Assembly (NCBI RefSeq): GCF_002902985.1
Contig: NZ_CP026167.1
Span: 4,030,001-4,094,000, forward strand
DNA: 64,000 nucleotides
Direction of reading: 5' to 3'
From: Leclercia sp. LSNIH1
GTDB lineage: Bacteria > Pseudomonadota > Gammaproteobacteria > Enterobacterales > Enterobacteriaceae
Shown: positions 43,144-53,319 of the stretch, piece after piece
How positions within the stretch are numbered: the stretch's first letter is position 1
Layout of the letters: the number at the start of each line of letters is the position of its first letter
Translations under genes and position numbers: made by a program
Notes under the pieces: generated by a model
Seen by the model: only the letters and a program-made list of their open reading frames with translations
What the model was told of the DNA's origin: nothing
Database searches by the model: none

Positions 43144-43863
43144 TTACAGCCCTATCGCCTCTTTCAAACTTTTCAGGTAGCGACGGCTGACCGGCACCGT
43201 CTGTCCGGCGCGCAGCACCAGTTCCGCCTGACCGTTCTCTTCAAGGCGGATCTCTTTCAGATGCGCCATGTTCACCAGGTACTGGCGATGGCAGCGCAGC
43301 AGCGGCGTGCGGCTCTCCAGAGTACGCAGCGTCAGCTCGGTAAAGCCCTCTTTGCCTTCGTGGCTGGTGACAAACACCCCGCTCATCCGGCTGCTGACAA
43401 AAGCCACGTCCTCCATCTGCAGCAGATAGATCCGGCTGTGGCCGGTACAGGGGATAAACTTCAGCGGCTGCTGGTGTTCCGCCAGCAGCGATACGTCCTG
43501 CACGTTGCGCTCCTGGCGCAGGCGGTTAAGCGTTTTTTCCAGCCGCGGCTCTTCGATGGGTTTCAGCAGATAGTCAAAGGCGTGCTCTTCGAACGCTTTT
43601 ACCGCGTATTCATCAAAGGCGGTGAGAAAGACAATGTAGGGTCGATGTTCCGGGTCGAGCATGCCCACCATCTCCAGGCCGCTGATGCGCGGCATCTGGA
43701 TATCCAAAAACAGCACGTCGGGACGCAGCTTGTGCACGGCGCTAATGGCTTCAATGGCGTTAGCGCACTCGCCGACAATCTCAATATCGCTGTGCTCCTG
43801 CAGCAAAAATCGCAGGTTTTCTCGCGCTAACGGCTCGTCATCGACAATCAGCACATTCAACAT
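43144..43863 (-). CDS. btsR: BtsR (YehT), LytTR response regulator
   Basis: A 239-residue response regulator with a receiver domain (Asp54 in VLFLDIQMP) and a C-terminal LytTR DNA-binding domain ([19 protein letters not shown]). In E. coli BtsSR responds to extracellular pyruvate and activates the pyruvate transporter gene btsT. The start overlaps the btsS stop by 7 bases. The receiver and output domains look intact. Confidence 0.95.
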   Translation of the reverse strand: MLNVLIVDDEPLARENLRFLLQEHSDIEIVGECANAIEAISAVHKLRPDVLFLDIQMPRISGLEMVGMLDPEHRPYIVFLTAFDEYAVKAFEEHAFDYLLKPIEEPRLEKTLNRLRQERNVQDVSLLAEHQQPLKFIPCTGHSRIYLLQMEDVAFVSSRMSGVFVTSHEGKEGFTELTLRTLESRTPLLRCHRQYLVNMAHLKEIRLEENGQAELVLRAGQTVPVSRRYLKSLKEAIGL

Positions 43864-45545
43864 GCGTGTTCCTCCAGAGGCAGTCGTAAGGTTATACGGG
43901 TAAAGCTGTCGGGCTCACAGGTGACGGTAATGCCGCAATCTTCGCCAAAATGGGCGCGCAGACGCTTGTCCACCAGCCCCATTCCCAGGCCTCCCCCCTC
44001 TTTTGCACCGCTATAGAGCCCGGCATTGTCTTCAATATCCAGCACCAGATAGCGGTTAAAGCGGCTGGCGGTGATGGCGATCTCGCCGGTGCCCAGCAGC
44101 TGGGAGGTGCCATGCTTGATGGCGTTTTCCACAATCGGCTGCAGGGTAAAGGCTGGCAGCTGCTGCCAGGCCAGCTCATCCGGCACCGACAGCGTCACCT
44201 GCAGACGCGACTGGAACCGGGCCTGCTCGATTTGCAGATAGGCATTCACATGCTCAATTTCATCCGCAAGGGTGACAATTTCCGAGGGCCGCTTCAGGTT
44301 CTTACGGAAAAAGGTCGAGAGAAACTGCACCAGCTGCGTTGCCTGATCGCTGTCCCGACGGATCACTGCCTTCAGGGTATTGAGGGCGTTAAACAGAAAA
44401 TGCGGGTTCACCTGAGCGTGCAGGAGCTTGATCTCCGACTGGGTGAGCAACGCCTTCTGCCGCTCATACTGCCCGGCGAGGATCTGGGCCGAGAGCAGCT
44501 GGGCGATCCCCTCTCCTAATGTTCGGTTGATGGAGCTGAACAGACGGTTTTTCGCCTCATACAGCTTGATGGTGCCCATCACCCGCTGGTTTTCACCGCG
44601 CAGGGGGATCACCAGCGTCGAGCCCAGCTTGCACTGCGGATGCAGCGAGCAGCGGTACGGCACCTCGTTACCGTCGGCGTAGACTACCTCACCAGTCTCG
44701 ATGGCGCGAAGCGTATATGCGGACGAAATCGGTCTGCCTGGCAGGTGATGGTCATCGCCGGTGCCGGTAAAAGCCAGCAGCTTTTCGCGATCGGTAATGG
44801 CGACCGCGCTGATATCCAGCTCCTGGTGCAGCACCTGCGCCACCTTCATGCTGTTCTCTTCGTTAAAGCCCTGACGCAGGATCCCCTCCGTCGAGGCCGC
44901 AACCTTCAGCGCCGTTGCCGAAAAGGCCGAGGTGTACTTTTCAAACATGGCCCGCTTATCAAGCAGGATGCGCATGAACAGCGCGGCGCCTACGGTGTTG
45001 GTGACCATCATCGGCGCGGCAATGCTGCCCACCAGATGCAGGGCATCCTCGAAGGGACGGGCGATCAGCAAAATGATCAGCATCTGTACCAGCTCGGCCA
45101 CCAGGGTTATCGCGCCTGCAGTAAGGGGACTGAAGACTTTATCCGGGCGACCGCGACGGATCATCACGCTGTGGACGAGGCCGCCAAGCAGCCCTTCGAC
45201 AATGGTCGAAATCATACAGCTCAGCGCCGTCATGCCGCCCATTGAGTAGCGGTGCAGTCCCCCGGTCAGCCCCACCAGTCCGCCGACAACCGGGCCGCCG
45301 AGCAGGCCGCCCATCACCGCGCCGATCGCACGGGTGTTGGCAATGGAGTCTTCGATATGCAGGCCCAGATAGGTGCCGAGAATGCAGAAGATAGAGAAGG
45401 TGACGTAGCAGAGCAGCTTGTGCGGCAGACGAACGGTGACCTGCATCAGGGGGATGAACAGGCGTGTTTTACTCATCAACCACGCGATGACCAGAAACAC
45501 ACACATCTGCTGAAGCAGCAGCAACACCAGATTAAATTCGTACAT
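43857..45545 (-). CDS. btsS: BtsS (YehU), pyruvate-sensing LytS-type histidine kinase
   Basis: A 562-residue sensor kinase: an N-terminal 5TMR-LYT membrane domain (about 1-180, including the [20 protein letters not shown] segment), a GAF-like domain, and a His_kinase module with the phospho-His in [18 protein letters not shown] plus a HATPase. The ATG at 45545 is chosen to match the E. coli start ([12 protein letters not shown]); an upstream in-frame start would add 13 residues. It is divergent from mlrA and operonic with btsR. Confidence 0.95.
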   Translation of the reverse strand: MYEFNLVLLLLQQMCVFLVIAWLMSKTRLFIPLMQVTVRLPHKLLCYVTFSIFCILGTYLGLHIEDSIANTRAIGAVMGGLLGGPVVGGLVGLTGGLHRYSMGGMTALSCMISTIVEGLLGGLVHSVMIRRGRPDKVFSPLTAGAITLVAELVQMLIILLIARPFEDALHLVGSIAAPMMVTNTVGAALFMRILLDKRAMFEKYTSAFSATALKVAASTEGILRQGFNEENSMKVAQVLHQELDISAVAITDREKLLAFTGTGDDHHLPGRPISSAYTLRAIETGEVVYADGNEVPYRCSLHPQCKLGSTLVIPLRGENQRVMGTIKLYEAKNRLFSSINRTLGEGIAQLLSAQILAGQYERQKALLTQSEIKLLHAQVNPHFLFNALNTLKAVIRRDSDQATQLVQFLSTFFRKNLKRPSEIVTLADEIEHVNAYLQIEQARFQSRLQVTLSVPDELAWQQLPAFTLQPIVENAIKHGTSQLLGTGEIAITASRFNRYLVLDIEDNAGLYSGAKEGGGLGMGLVDKRLRAHFGEDCGITVTCEPDSFTRITLRLPLEEHAC

Positions 45546-45764
45546 ACCCACAAACCGCAAATTCTTAAAGCGCGTAACATACACCGAAGCGCAATAACTT
45601 TCTTTGCAGTCAAAGAACGAAAATGTGTTTTCGTGTGAGCCATCACACCTTTAGCCGAACATAATCTGATATTCGCATTTTTTTTGGGAAAAAAGAGCGA
45701 AACTTCCTGGTTCAGCATTCTCCGTCTACAGTTAATCTGGGCATGCGCAAGCCGGAGGGAAAAC

Positions 45765-46499
45765 ATGGCGCTCTACACGATAGGAGAAGTGGCACTCCTG
45801 TGTGATATCAATCCTGTGACGTTACGGGCATGGCAGCGACGTTACGGATTACTGAAACCGCAGCGAACCGACGGTGGCCACCGGCTGTTTACGGATGCGG
45901 ATATCGACCGGATCCGTGAGATCAAAGGCTGGATCGATAATGGCGTCCAGGTCGGGAAGGTTAAAACGCTATTGAGCCCGGAAGGTCAGAAGGAGCAGGA
46001 CATCTGGCGCGAACAACAGGAGGTGCTGCTGCGTTATCTGCAATGCGGCCATCTGCACCGTCTGCGTATATGGATCAAGGAACGAGGCAGTGAATACCCT
46101 GCGCAAACCCTTATTACCCAACTGTTCATCCCGTTACGAAGGCGTCTGCAATCGCAGCAGCCCACGCTCCAGGCACTGCTGAGCGCGCTGGACGGCGTAC
46201 TTATCAACTATATCTGTATTTATCTTGCTACGGCGCGAAAGAAGAACAGCAAAGATGCGCTGGTAGTCGGCTGGAACGTGCACGACACGACTCGCCTGTG
46301 GTTTGAAGCGTGGATTGCCGCCCAGCAGGGCTGGCGCGTCGACGTGCTGGCGCATTCGCTGGCTCAGCTGCGCCCGGAGCTGTTCGACGGACAGACGCTG
46401 CTGGTCTGGTGCGGAGAATCACCGACGGCGGCGCAGGAGCAGCAGCTCACCCAGTGGCAGGCGCACGGCTATCCCGTCTTCCCGCTGAAAGGCAATTAA
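45765..46499 (+). CDS. mlrA: MlrA, MerR-like activator of csgD
   Basis: A 244-residue MerR-family activator of the curli/cellulose master regulator csgD under RpoS control. The N-terminal HTH (MALYTIGEVALLCDINPVTL and [15 protein letters not shown]) is followed by a helical region and a B12-binding-like fold. The ATG at 45765 has GGAGGG upstream. It shares most of its DNA-binding domain with BluR at 5.3-6.1 kb, so both probably recognise TGTACA boxes. Confidence 0.95.
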   Translation: MALYTIGEVALLCDINPVTLRAWQRRYGLLKPQRTDGGHRLFTDADIDRIREIKGWIDNGVQVGKVKTLLSPEGQKEQDIWREQQEVLLRYLQCGHLHRLRIWIKERGSEYPAQTLITQLFIPLRRRLQSQQPTLQALLSALDGVLINYICIYLATARKKNSKDALVVGWNVHDTTRLWFEAWIAAQQGWRVDVLAHSLAQLRPELFDGQTLLVWCGESPTAAQEQQLTQWQAHGYPVFPLKGN

Positions 46500-46558
46500 T
46501 GGTTCATTAACACCCGCGCTTCACCGTATAATCGCCCTGTTAACATCAGGAGCACATT

Positions 46559-46672
46559 ATGAAGGCAACCAAAGTCGCGGTTATCACCCTCTTCTTTCTC
46601 ATGGCCGTCAGCGGTATTGGGGGCGTGATGCTGGCAGGTTATTCGTTTATTGTCCGTGGCGGTGTTGGCTGA
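46559..46672 (+). CDS. yohO: YohO, small membrane protein of 37 residues
   Basis: A 37-residue protein with one membrane helix ([20 protein letters not shown]), matching K-12 YohO (35 residues) in position and in the [10 protein letters not shown] block. It has a good ribosome site (AGGAG, 7 bases upstream). It is 60 bases after mlrA. The last 26 bases overlap the 3' end of the convergent yehW, so the two C-termini are encoded on opposite strands of the same DNA. Function unknown. Confidence 0.88.
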   Translation: MKATKVAVITLFFLMAVSGIGGVMLAGYSFIVRGGVG

Positions 46673-47384
46673 GGCTTCGTGCCAGCCGTTCGAAGGCGCG
46701 ATCGACCACAATCGCCACCAGCGCCACCAGCAGCGCACCCTGGATAATATAGGCGGTATTAAAGCCACTTAAGCCGATAATAATCGGCGTCCCCAGCGTG
46801 TTTGCCCCTACCGTTGAGGCAATGGCTGCGGTACCGATATTCACAATCACCGAGGTGCGGATCCCCGCCAGCATCACCGGCGCGGCCAGCGGCAGCTCGA
46901 CGTTGCGCAGGCGCTGCCAGCCACTCATCCCCATCCCTTCGGCTACGCTGATGGCCGCCGCGGGCACTGCCGCCAGCCCCGCCAGCGTCGCCTGTAAAAT
47001 CGGCAGCACCCCATAGAGGATCAGCGCGATAATCGCCGGCTGTTGGCCAAAGCCCATCACCGGTACCGCAATGGCCAGTACCGCCACGGGCGGGAAGGTC
47101 TGCCCGACGGCGGCGATGGTCTCCACCAGCGGGCGAAACTCCCGGCCCGCCGGCCGCGTTACGGCAATCCCGGCGCCTGCCCCCACCACGATGGCAAAGA
47201 GGCTGGAGATGCCGACCAGCCAGAAGTGGGCGAGCGTCAGGCTAACGAAGCTCTCCTGCTGGTAGACCGGGCGCGGCAGCTCCGGGAACAGCGCGCTGAA
47301 GAGCGGCGCGCTGTAGGGCATCAGGAACAGGAGCGCCACAAACAGCGCCACCAGCCACAGAAGTGGATCGCGTAATAGCCTCAC
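46647..47384 (-). CDS. yehW: YehW, permease of the OsmF importer
   Basis: A 245-residue inner-membrane permease of the OpuC/ProW type, with the conserved loop [20 protein letters not shown] and the GSxN-like C-terminal helices. The GTG at 47384 is chosen because it overlaps the yehX stop (GTGA) and follows GGGAGG; the next residues RLLRDPLLW match E. coli. It is the last gene of osmF-yehYXW, a low-affinity glycine betaine importer in E. coli. Confidence 0.93.
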   Translation of the reverse strand: MRLLRDPLLWLVALFVALLFLMPYSAPLFSALFPELPRPVYQQESFVSLTLAHFWLVGISSLFAIVVGAGAGIAVTRPAGREFRPLVETIAAVGQTFPPVAVLAIAVPVMGFGQQPAIIALILYGVLPILQATLAGLAAVPAAAISVAEGMGMSGWQRLRNVELPLAAPVMLAGIRTSVIVNIGTAAIASTVGANTLGTPIIIGLSGFNTAYIIQGALLVALVAIVVDRAFERLARSLSQHRHGQ

Positions 47385-48316
47385 GACGCCTCCCGGGCCA
47401 GCAGATCGCGAAACCAGAGCGTGCCGCACGGCCTTTCCTGATCGTCCACCACCGGCAGACGCTCACAGCCCTGGCTGACAAATGCCGAGAGCGCATCCCG
47501 CAGGCTCATGGACGCCCGCAGCGGGCTGGACTCGCCCGAGGTGATTTCCGGGCGCATCGACTCGCCGACCGTGCGCAGCGACAGCAGGCGTACGCCCAGT
47601 TCGCTGCGGCCAAAAAACTCGCGCACAAATCCATTCGCCGGTCGGGTCAGCAGCGCCAGCGGCGTCCCCTGCTGCACTACCCTGCCGCTGTCCATCAGCA
47701 CCAGGTGGTCTGCCAGCCGGAGCGCCTCGTCGATATCGTGCGTTACCAGAACAATGGTCCGCCCCAGAATGCGATGGATGCGGGTCATCTCCAGCTGCAA
47801 CGCGCTACGGGTGACCGGGTCGAGGGCGCCAAAAGGTTCATCCATCAGCAGCACCTCCGGGTTAGCGGCCAGTGCCCGCGCCACACCGACCCGCTGCTGC
47901 TGCCCGCCTGAAAGCTGGTGCGGATAGCGCTCACGCAGGGCAGGATCCAGCCCCAGCAGCGCCATCAGTTCATCCACCCGGTCGTCAATCTGTTGCCGAG
48001 GCCATTTTTGCAGCTGCGGCACGGTGGCGATGTTGCGCGCCACCGTCCAGTGCGGGAAGAGACCGATGGACTGAATGGCATAACCCATCCGCCGACGCAG
48101 CTCCAGCACCGGCAGGCTGCGGATCTCCTGCCCGGCAAAGCGGATCAGACCGCTGTCATGCTCCACCAGTCGGTTGATCATCTTCAGGGTGGTCGATTTG
48201 CCCGAGCCCGAGGTGCCCACCAGCACCGTGAAGGCCCCTTCGGCAAAGGTCAGATCCAGATTGCTGACCGCGGGCTCGCCGGCAAAGGTTTTACTTACAT
48301 CATCAAACTCAATCAT
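47381..48316 (-). CDS. yehX: YehX, ATPase of the OsmF importer
   Basis: A 311-residue ABC ATPase of the betaine (OpuCA/ProV) type: Walker [10 protein letters not shown], signature LSGGQQQR, Walker [12 protein letters not shown]. The C-terminal part contains a CBS-like regulatory segment ([16 protein letters not shown]). The ATG at 48316 overlaps the end of yehY by 8 bases. An upstream start would add 12 residues unlike the family. Confidence 0.94.
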   Translation of the reverse strand: MIEFDDVSKTFAGEPAVSNLDLTFAEGAFTVLVGTSGSGKSTTLKMINRLVEHDSGLIRFAGQEIRSLPVLELRRRMGYAIQSIGLFPHWTVARNIATVPQLQKWPRQQIDDRVDELMALLGLDPALRERYPHQLSGGQQQRVGVARALAANPEVLLMDEPFGALDPVTRSALQLEMTRIHRILGRTIVLVTHDIDEALRLADHLVLMDSGRVVQQGTPLALLTRPANGFVREFFGRSELGVRLLSLRTVGESMRPEITSGESSPLRASMSLRDALSAFVSQGCERLPVVDDQERPCGTLWFRDLLAREAS

Positions 48317-49466
48317 CGGTTCTCCTTCGCAGCAGGGCGATCCACAGCGCAAACAGCGCGTCCACCACCACCGCCATCACGATGGTCGGTATAACGCCCA
48401 GCAGCACCAGATCCAGGGCGCTGCTCAGCAGCCCCTGGAACACCAGCGCGCCGAATCCTCCGGCGCCAATTAAGGCCGCTATCACCGCCATCCCCACGGT
48501 CTGCACCGCCACTACGCGCAGGCCGCGCAACAGCACCGGCAGGGCCAGCGGGAGCTGGATCTGCCAGAAACGCTGGCGGCTGTTCATCCCCATCGCGTCG
48601 GCGCTCTCCAGCACCTCGGCGGGCACCTGGCTGAGCCCCGCCAGCACCCCGCGCGCCAGCGGCAACAGGGCATAGAGCACCAGGGCGATCAGCGCGGGCG
48701 TCAGGCCGGTTCCGGCAATGCCCAGCGAAGACAGCCACGGCCAGGCGCGGGTCAGCCCGGCAAGCGGGGCAATCAGCAGGCCGAACAACGCCACGGAAGG
48801 GATGGTCTGAATGATATTCAGCACCGCAAACACTGGCCCCTGAGAGGCCGGACGGCGATAACAAAGCAGCCCCAGCGGCACGCCAATCAGCAGGGCCGGG
48901 ATGAGGGTGCCCAGCAGCAGCGTGAGGTGCTGCTGCCCGGCATCGTTAAAGACATCCTGCCGGTTGGCGTACTCTTTCATCAGCGAGAGGGCGTTGAGTT
49001 CGCCGCTGAACAGCAGCAGCAACGGCAGGATCCAGATTTGCGCCTGCAGCAGCCAGCGCCAGAGCGGCGGCAGGTTAAGCCGACGAATGGCATCGCTGCA
49101 GGCGAGCAGGCAGAGCGCCAGCCAGAGCCACAGGCCGCTGCCCACGGCAGTGCGCGCCAGCGGACTTTCGCTGCTGGCAAGATGCGTGGCGGCAAGCCCC
49201 GCGCTCCAGACCAGCCCGGCGAACAGCAGCTCGCACACCACAAGCGTCGCCACCACTGCCCCGCGACCACGCATCAGTGCAAGCACGATTAACAGACCCG
49301 GCACAATAAGCAGCAGTGCAGGCGAGAACGCCCACACCTGCCAGACGGCACGCCCTTCCCCGGACACCAGCCGGTTCGGGGCAAAATTCACAAAGGGTAG
49401 CGCGGCTGCAGCCAGGGCAATGAGAGCCATCAGCAGCAGCACGCGGTTATGACATCTTATCGGCAC
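48309..49466 (-). CDS. yehY: YehY, permease of the OsmF importer
   Basis: A 385-residue permease with four N-terminal helices and a C-terminal BPD_transp_1 domain ([20 protein letters not shown], then [20 protein letters not shown]). The length equals K-12 YehY. It begins 19 bases after the osmF stop and overlaps yehX. The N-terminal third is more diverged than the C-terminal domain. Confidence 0.94.
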   Translation of the reverse strand: MPIRCHNRVLLLMALIALAAAALPFVNFAPNRLVSGEGRAVWQVWAFSPALLLIVPGLLIVLALMRGRGAVVATLVVCELLFAGLVWSAGLAATHLASSESPLARTAVGSGLWLWLALCLLACSDAIRRLNLPPLWRWLLQAQIWILPLLLLFSGELNALSLMKEYANRQDVFNDAGQQHLTLLLGTLIPALLIGVPLGLLCYRRPASQGPVFAVLNIIQTIPSVALFGLLIAPLAGLTRAWPWLSSLGIAGTGLTPALIALVLYALLPLARGVLAGLSQVPAEVLESADAMGMNSRQRFWQIQLPLALPVLLRGLRVVAVQTVGMAVIAALIGAGGFGALVFQGLLSSALDLVLLGVIPTIVMAVVVDALFALWIALLRRRTDD

Positions 49467-49485
49467 AGCACAGTCCTGCGGCGGG

Positions 49486-50403
49486 TTATTTCACCAGCCC
49501 TTTTTGCTTCAGGTAATCTGCCGCCACTTTTTTGGCATCCAGCCCCTCGACTGCAATGCTGGCGTTCAGCTGTTGCAGGGTTTTCTCATCCAGCGTTTCA
49601 AATACCGGCTTCAGCCAGGCGTCCAGCTCCGGATAAGCCTTCAGCACCGCCTCGCGCACCACCGGCGCCGGGGCATAGATCGGCTGAACGCCTTTTGGAT
49701 CGGTGAGGGTTTGCAGACCCAGCGCCGCTACCGGGCCGTCGGTACCGTAGGCCATCGCCGCGTTCACGCCCGAGGTTTGCTGAGCGGCTGCTTTGATGGT
49801 GACGGCGGTATCACCCCCCGCCAGTGAGAGCAGCTGGCTCTGATCGAGCTTGAAGTCATAGGCTTTTTCAAAGGCAGGCAGGGCATCCGGGCGTTCGATA
49901 AACTCGGCTGAGGCGGCGAGTTTGAAATCACCCTTCTCTTTCAGGTAGCGGCTGAGATCCTCAAGGGAGGTGAGTTTGCCTTTCTCCGCCACATCCTTGC
50001 GTACCGCGATGGTCCAGGTGTTATTCGCCGGAGCCGGGGTAAGCCAGATTAGCTTGTTCTGTTCGGCATCGAGTTTTTTCACTTTCTCGTAGCCATTGCT
50101 GGCATTTTTCCACGCCGGGTCATTTTCATCTTTGAAGAAGAAGGCCCCGTTGCCGGTATATTCCGGGTAGATATCCAGTTCGCCGGAGGTGATGGCGCCA
50201 CGCACTACCGGGGTAGTACCCAGCTGCACTTTATTGACGGTTTTGACGCCATGGCTCTCCAGCACCTGCAAAATAATATTGCCCAGCAGCGCCCCTTCCG
50301 TATCAATTTTCGACCCGACCTTTACCGGCTCCGCTGCCTGTAATGGCAGGCTCAACGCCGCCAGCAGCGCCGCTGAACCAACAATCCCCTTTAAAATAGT
50401 CAT
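49486..50403 (-). CDS. osmF: OsmF (YehZ), periplasmic betaine-binding protein
   Basis: A 305-residue periplasmic binding protein with signal peptide (SLPLQA, then AEPVKVG). Family blocks are [31 protein letters not shown] and [13 protein letters not shown]. In E. coli, osmF is induced by hyperosmolarity and RpoS. It is the first gene of the osmF-yehYXW operon; the 70-base gap upstream must contain its promoter. Confidence 0.94.
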   Translation of the reverse strand: MTILKGIVGSAALLAALSLPLQAAEPVKVGSKIDTEGALLGNIILQVLESHGVKTVNKVQLGTTPVVRGAITSGELDIYPEYTGNGAFFFKDENDPAWKNASNGYEKVKKLDAEQNKLIWLTPAPANNTWTIAVRKDVAEKGKLTSLEDLSRYLKEKGDFKLAASAEFIERPDALPAFEKAYDFKLDQSQLLSLAGGDTAVTIKAAAQQTSGVNAAMAYGTDGPVAALGLQTLTDPKGVQPIYAPAPVVREAVLKAYPELDAWLKPVFETLDEKTLQQLNASIAVEGLDAKKVAADYLKQKGLVK

Positions 50404-50473
50404 TCCGCTTTCCTCATGATTTTGCCGCCTTTTTCAGAGGCTTGAGAGAAAAGCGTAGTCGATAAGTGGCGTT

Positions 50474-51709
50474 TTAGCGCGTCTCAGGCAGTTTTAACGG
50501 CAGGGTAAGCACGCTGGCGGCAAAGTAGAGCATGGCGATCACCCACAGCGTTCCCTCCACGCCGAGGGGGGCCACGCAGAGGGTGATAATCAGCGGCCCG
50601 ACAAAGTTGCTCAGGCCGGAGCCCAGATTGAGGCAGGCGATCGCCGCGCCTTTGTTATCAGGAAGCAGGGAGGGGATCAGCGCGCTGAGCGGCCCGAACG
50701 CCCCGAGCCCAATGGCATAGAGCGCTAAGGCGCAGAACAGCGCGGGCTCGCTGTTACCAGACAGCACCGGGGCGTAGCATACCGCCACCATCGCCAGCCC
50801 GCACAGGGTGCCGGAGAACCAGACCACCGTGTTACGCCAGCCGATGGTGTCCCCCAGCCAGCCAAAGAAGTAGCTGGCGAAAATATTAACAACGTTCACC
50901 AGCCCCCAGATGGTGAGCCACGTCGCGATACTGAAGCCAAAGCGCGGCAGGTAGACCGGCATCAGGATCACCAGCGAAAATTTGCCGATGTCGTTGATGG
51001 TTTTGACGATCACCGCGAGACGCATTTTAGGCTCCCGCACCATCACCATGATCCCTTCGGTGAGTGCCGCCCCCATGCTGCCGCCCTGCGCCGTCTGCGG
51101 CCGATCGGGATTGAGCACCAGCGCGCAGAACGCCCCCAGTACCACAAAGATAAAGCCGCTCAACAGGGTGGCGGTTTCGCCGATCCGCGGCAGCATCAGG
51201 CTGGCGTACCACGGTCCGATAATGGTCATCCCCACGCCAAAGGCGATCCAGAACCAGGAAACCGCCCGCCCCAGGATACGCGGCTCGCAGCGCTGGTTAA
51301 TCCAGACCAGAAACGAGTAGGCAAACAGCGGGTAAGCCACGCCGCGCAGGGCGTAGCTGGCGACCATCAGGGGGTAGTTTCCCTGCGGCAGGGCATAGCC
51401 GATAAACGGGATCGAACCGAGAAAGTAGATCGCCGTGGCACTCCACATCAGACGACGCAGGCCCAGTACCCCCGCGCCGATCCCCGCAAACCAGGAGATC
51501 ACCGCCACGCACAGGCCGAACACCGATGAGAGCAGGCTGATGTGAAACGCATCAAAGCCGCGGTTTTGCAGCATCGAGGCCAGCCAGCTTTGCTCGATGG
51601 TGGCACCGGTAATAAACAGAAAAATGCCGATAAAACCCCAGCTCAGTTCCCGGGGCAGACCCAGTCTGGCCCAGATCCCTTGCTGAATATATACGCTGTG
51701 TTCTGTCAT
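50474..51709 (-). CDS. MFS transporter, polyol/CsbX-like
   Basis: A 411-residue major facilitator with 12 predicted helices, of the polyol permease (RbtT/DalT/CsbX) type by blocks such as GATIEQSWLASMLQNRGFDA and NQRCEPRILGRAVSWFWIAF. It is the third gene of an operon with a sodium-sugar symporter and a GH28-like protein. Substrate is unknown; a plant-derived polyol, sugar acid or uronide is plausible from context. It is absent from this position in K-12. Confidence 0.82.
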   Translation of the reverse strand: MTEHSVYIQQGIWARLGLPRELSWGFIGIFLFITGATIEQSWLASMLQNRGFDAFHISLLSSVFGLCVAVISWFAGIGAGVLGLRRLMWSATAIYFLGSIPFIGYALPQGNYPLMVASYALRGVAYPLFAYSFLVWINQRCEPRILGRAVSWFWIAFGVGMTIIGPWYASLMLPRIGETATLLSGFIFVVLGAFCALVLNPDRPQTAQGGSMGAALTEGIMVMVREPKMRLAVIVKTINDIGKFSLVILMPVYLPRFGFSIATWLTIWGLVNVVNIFASYFFGWLGDTIGWRNTVVWFSGTLCGLAMVAVCYAPVLSGNSEPALFCALALYAIGLGAFGPLSALIPSLLPDNKGAAIACLNLGSGLSNFVGPLIITLCVAPLGVEGTLWVIAMLYFAASVLTLPLKLPETR

Positions 51710-51759
51710 GTGCTTCGTCCTGAAAGACCGGGGGCCCGGACCCGGTCAGCCTGTGAGGA

Positions 51760-53319
51760 TCAGGCGTTGGTGAATTGCGGAGGGCTCTGACGCGCCATCA
51801 TCCGTTTGCGGTTGAGATAGCCAACGGTGTTCTCGCCCCAGCAGTGCTCATACGGCATACCGGTCAGGCTTTCGATAACCGCACGGTTTTCCGCGCTGAC
51901 GGTCGCCTTGCTGCCGCCCTGCTTCAGGCGCGCCACCTCTTCGTTCAGAATGGCGTGGGTGCGGCTGTTGATGCGGAACTGGCAGGCCGACCAGATCCCC
52001 CAGACGGTGAGGATCATCGGTAGCACAATCATGATCACCATAATCATGTTGATGGCAGACTGCGGCTGCGCGGACTGCCCGGAGACAAAGCCCGACATCT
52101 GCAATGCCACGCCAACAAGGAAAATCGACATCGCCTGAGAGGCCTTACGCAGCAGACTCATAAAGCCGGCGAAGATCCCCTCCCGACGCTGACAGGTGAG
52201 GATCTCGTCCACGTCTGCCACGAAGGTGTAGTTATTCCATGGAATGGCGTAGATCCCGCCGCGCGCCAGGCCGGCAATCGCCGCCCCGGCATACAGCAGT
52301 ACCATCCCACCGGTCTGGTGGAAGTACGCTGACACCAGCAGGGCAAAGGCCACCAGAGCCATTGAGGCCTGGGTGGCGAAGGCCCGGGACGGGGAGTAAC
52401 GCAGGGTCAGCCAGGTGGCGATCCCGACGCCAAAGAATTGCAGGGCATTGATCACGCCGAGCAGGTTAGAGGCCATCACCGACGAGGTCATCAGGGCGAA
52501 GACCACGAAGTAGGTAAAGACGGAGTTGAAGATATCCTGCGCCACTGAACCGCCCAGATACATCCCGAGGTGCGATCTGAACGTTTTGATTTTCAGGGTG
52601 GAGAGGAAATCGTAATAGATATGGTACGTCCGGGTTGCCAGCGGCTCCTTCTCTTCCTCTTCACTGTGGGCTTCGCTCTGCTGGATCTCCTCCAGCGAAC
52701 GTTCCCAGGTGCCGAAGTAGACAAAGAACAGTACGATCATAAAGGAGACGGTGAAAATGGCGCCGGTATAAAAGAATGACGCTGACGACTCCGGCCCGAA
52801 GTATGCCACCAGACGTCCCGGCAGGAAGGCGGCAGCAAAACCGGCCAGTTGGGCGATATACATGCGGGCGCTGGTGAGTTTTGAGCGCTTTTTGAAGTCG
52901 GAGGTCATCTCTGCCGACAGGGTGTCGTACGGGATGATGATCATGGTGTAAACGATCTCAAACAGGATGTAGAACAGCAGGTACATCCAGTAATTGAAGC
53001 CCTCCACCCACAGCAGGCTGTAGACCGACACCAGCGGAATGCTGGCCAGCAGGAAGAAGCGGCGACGGCCAAAGCGTCGGCCCAGCGCCGTCTTATGGAA
53101 GTTATCGGAAATGTAGCCGATGACCGGACACATGATCACATCGACAATACGCGCCACCGCAAACAGCGAGCCCGCCTGAATCGGCGTCAGCCCGCAGAAG
53201 GTGGTTAAGAAAAACAGCAGCCAGGCGCTGACCAGCGTGAAGGCACCGGAGCCAATCACATCTGCCAGCCCGTAACAGACATAGTTACGCAGTTTAATTT
53301 CTCGCACTTTTTTTATCAT
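51760..53319 (-). CDS. GPH-family (MelB/TogT-like) sugar:cation symporter
   Basis: A 519-residue symporter of the glycoside-pentoside-hexuronide family with 12 helices. The N-terminal YGLADVIGSGAFTLVSAWLL, the loop GRRFGRRRFFLLASIP and PYDTLSAEMTSDFKKRSKLT are typical. The C-terminal tail is long and soluble (about 60 residues). Its ATG overlaps the GH28-like stop (ATGA). TogT-type members import oligogalacturonides, which fits the neighbouring polygalacturonase-like gene, but specificity is inferred. Confidence 0.85.
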   Translation of the reverse strand: MIKKVREIKLRNYVCYGLADVIGSGAFTLVSAWLLFFLTTFCGLTPIQAGSLFAVARIVDVIMCPVIGYISDNFHKTALGRRFGRRRFFLLASIPLVSVYSLLWVEGFNYWMYLLFYILFEIVYTMIIIPYDTLSAEMTSDFKKRSKLTSARMYIAQLAGFAAAFLPGRLVAYFGPESSASFFYTGAIFTVSFMIVLFFVYFGTWERSLEEIQQSEAHSEEEEKEPLATRTYHIYYDFLSTLKIKTFRSHLGMYLGGSVAQDIFNSVFTYFVVFALMTSSVMASNLLGVINALQFFGVGIATWLTLRYSPSRAFATQASMALVAFALLVSAYFHQTGGMVLLYAGAAIAGLARGGIYAIPWNNYTFVADVDEILTCQRREGIFAGFMSLLRKASQAMSIFLVGVALQMSGFVSGQSAQPQSAINMIMVIMIVLPMILTVWGIWSACQFRINSRTHAILNEEVARLKQGGSKATVSAENRAVIESLTGMPYEHCWGENTVGYLNRKRMMARQSPPQFTNA

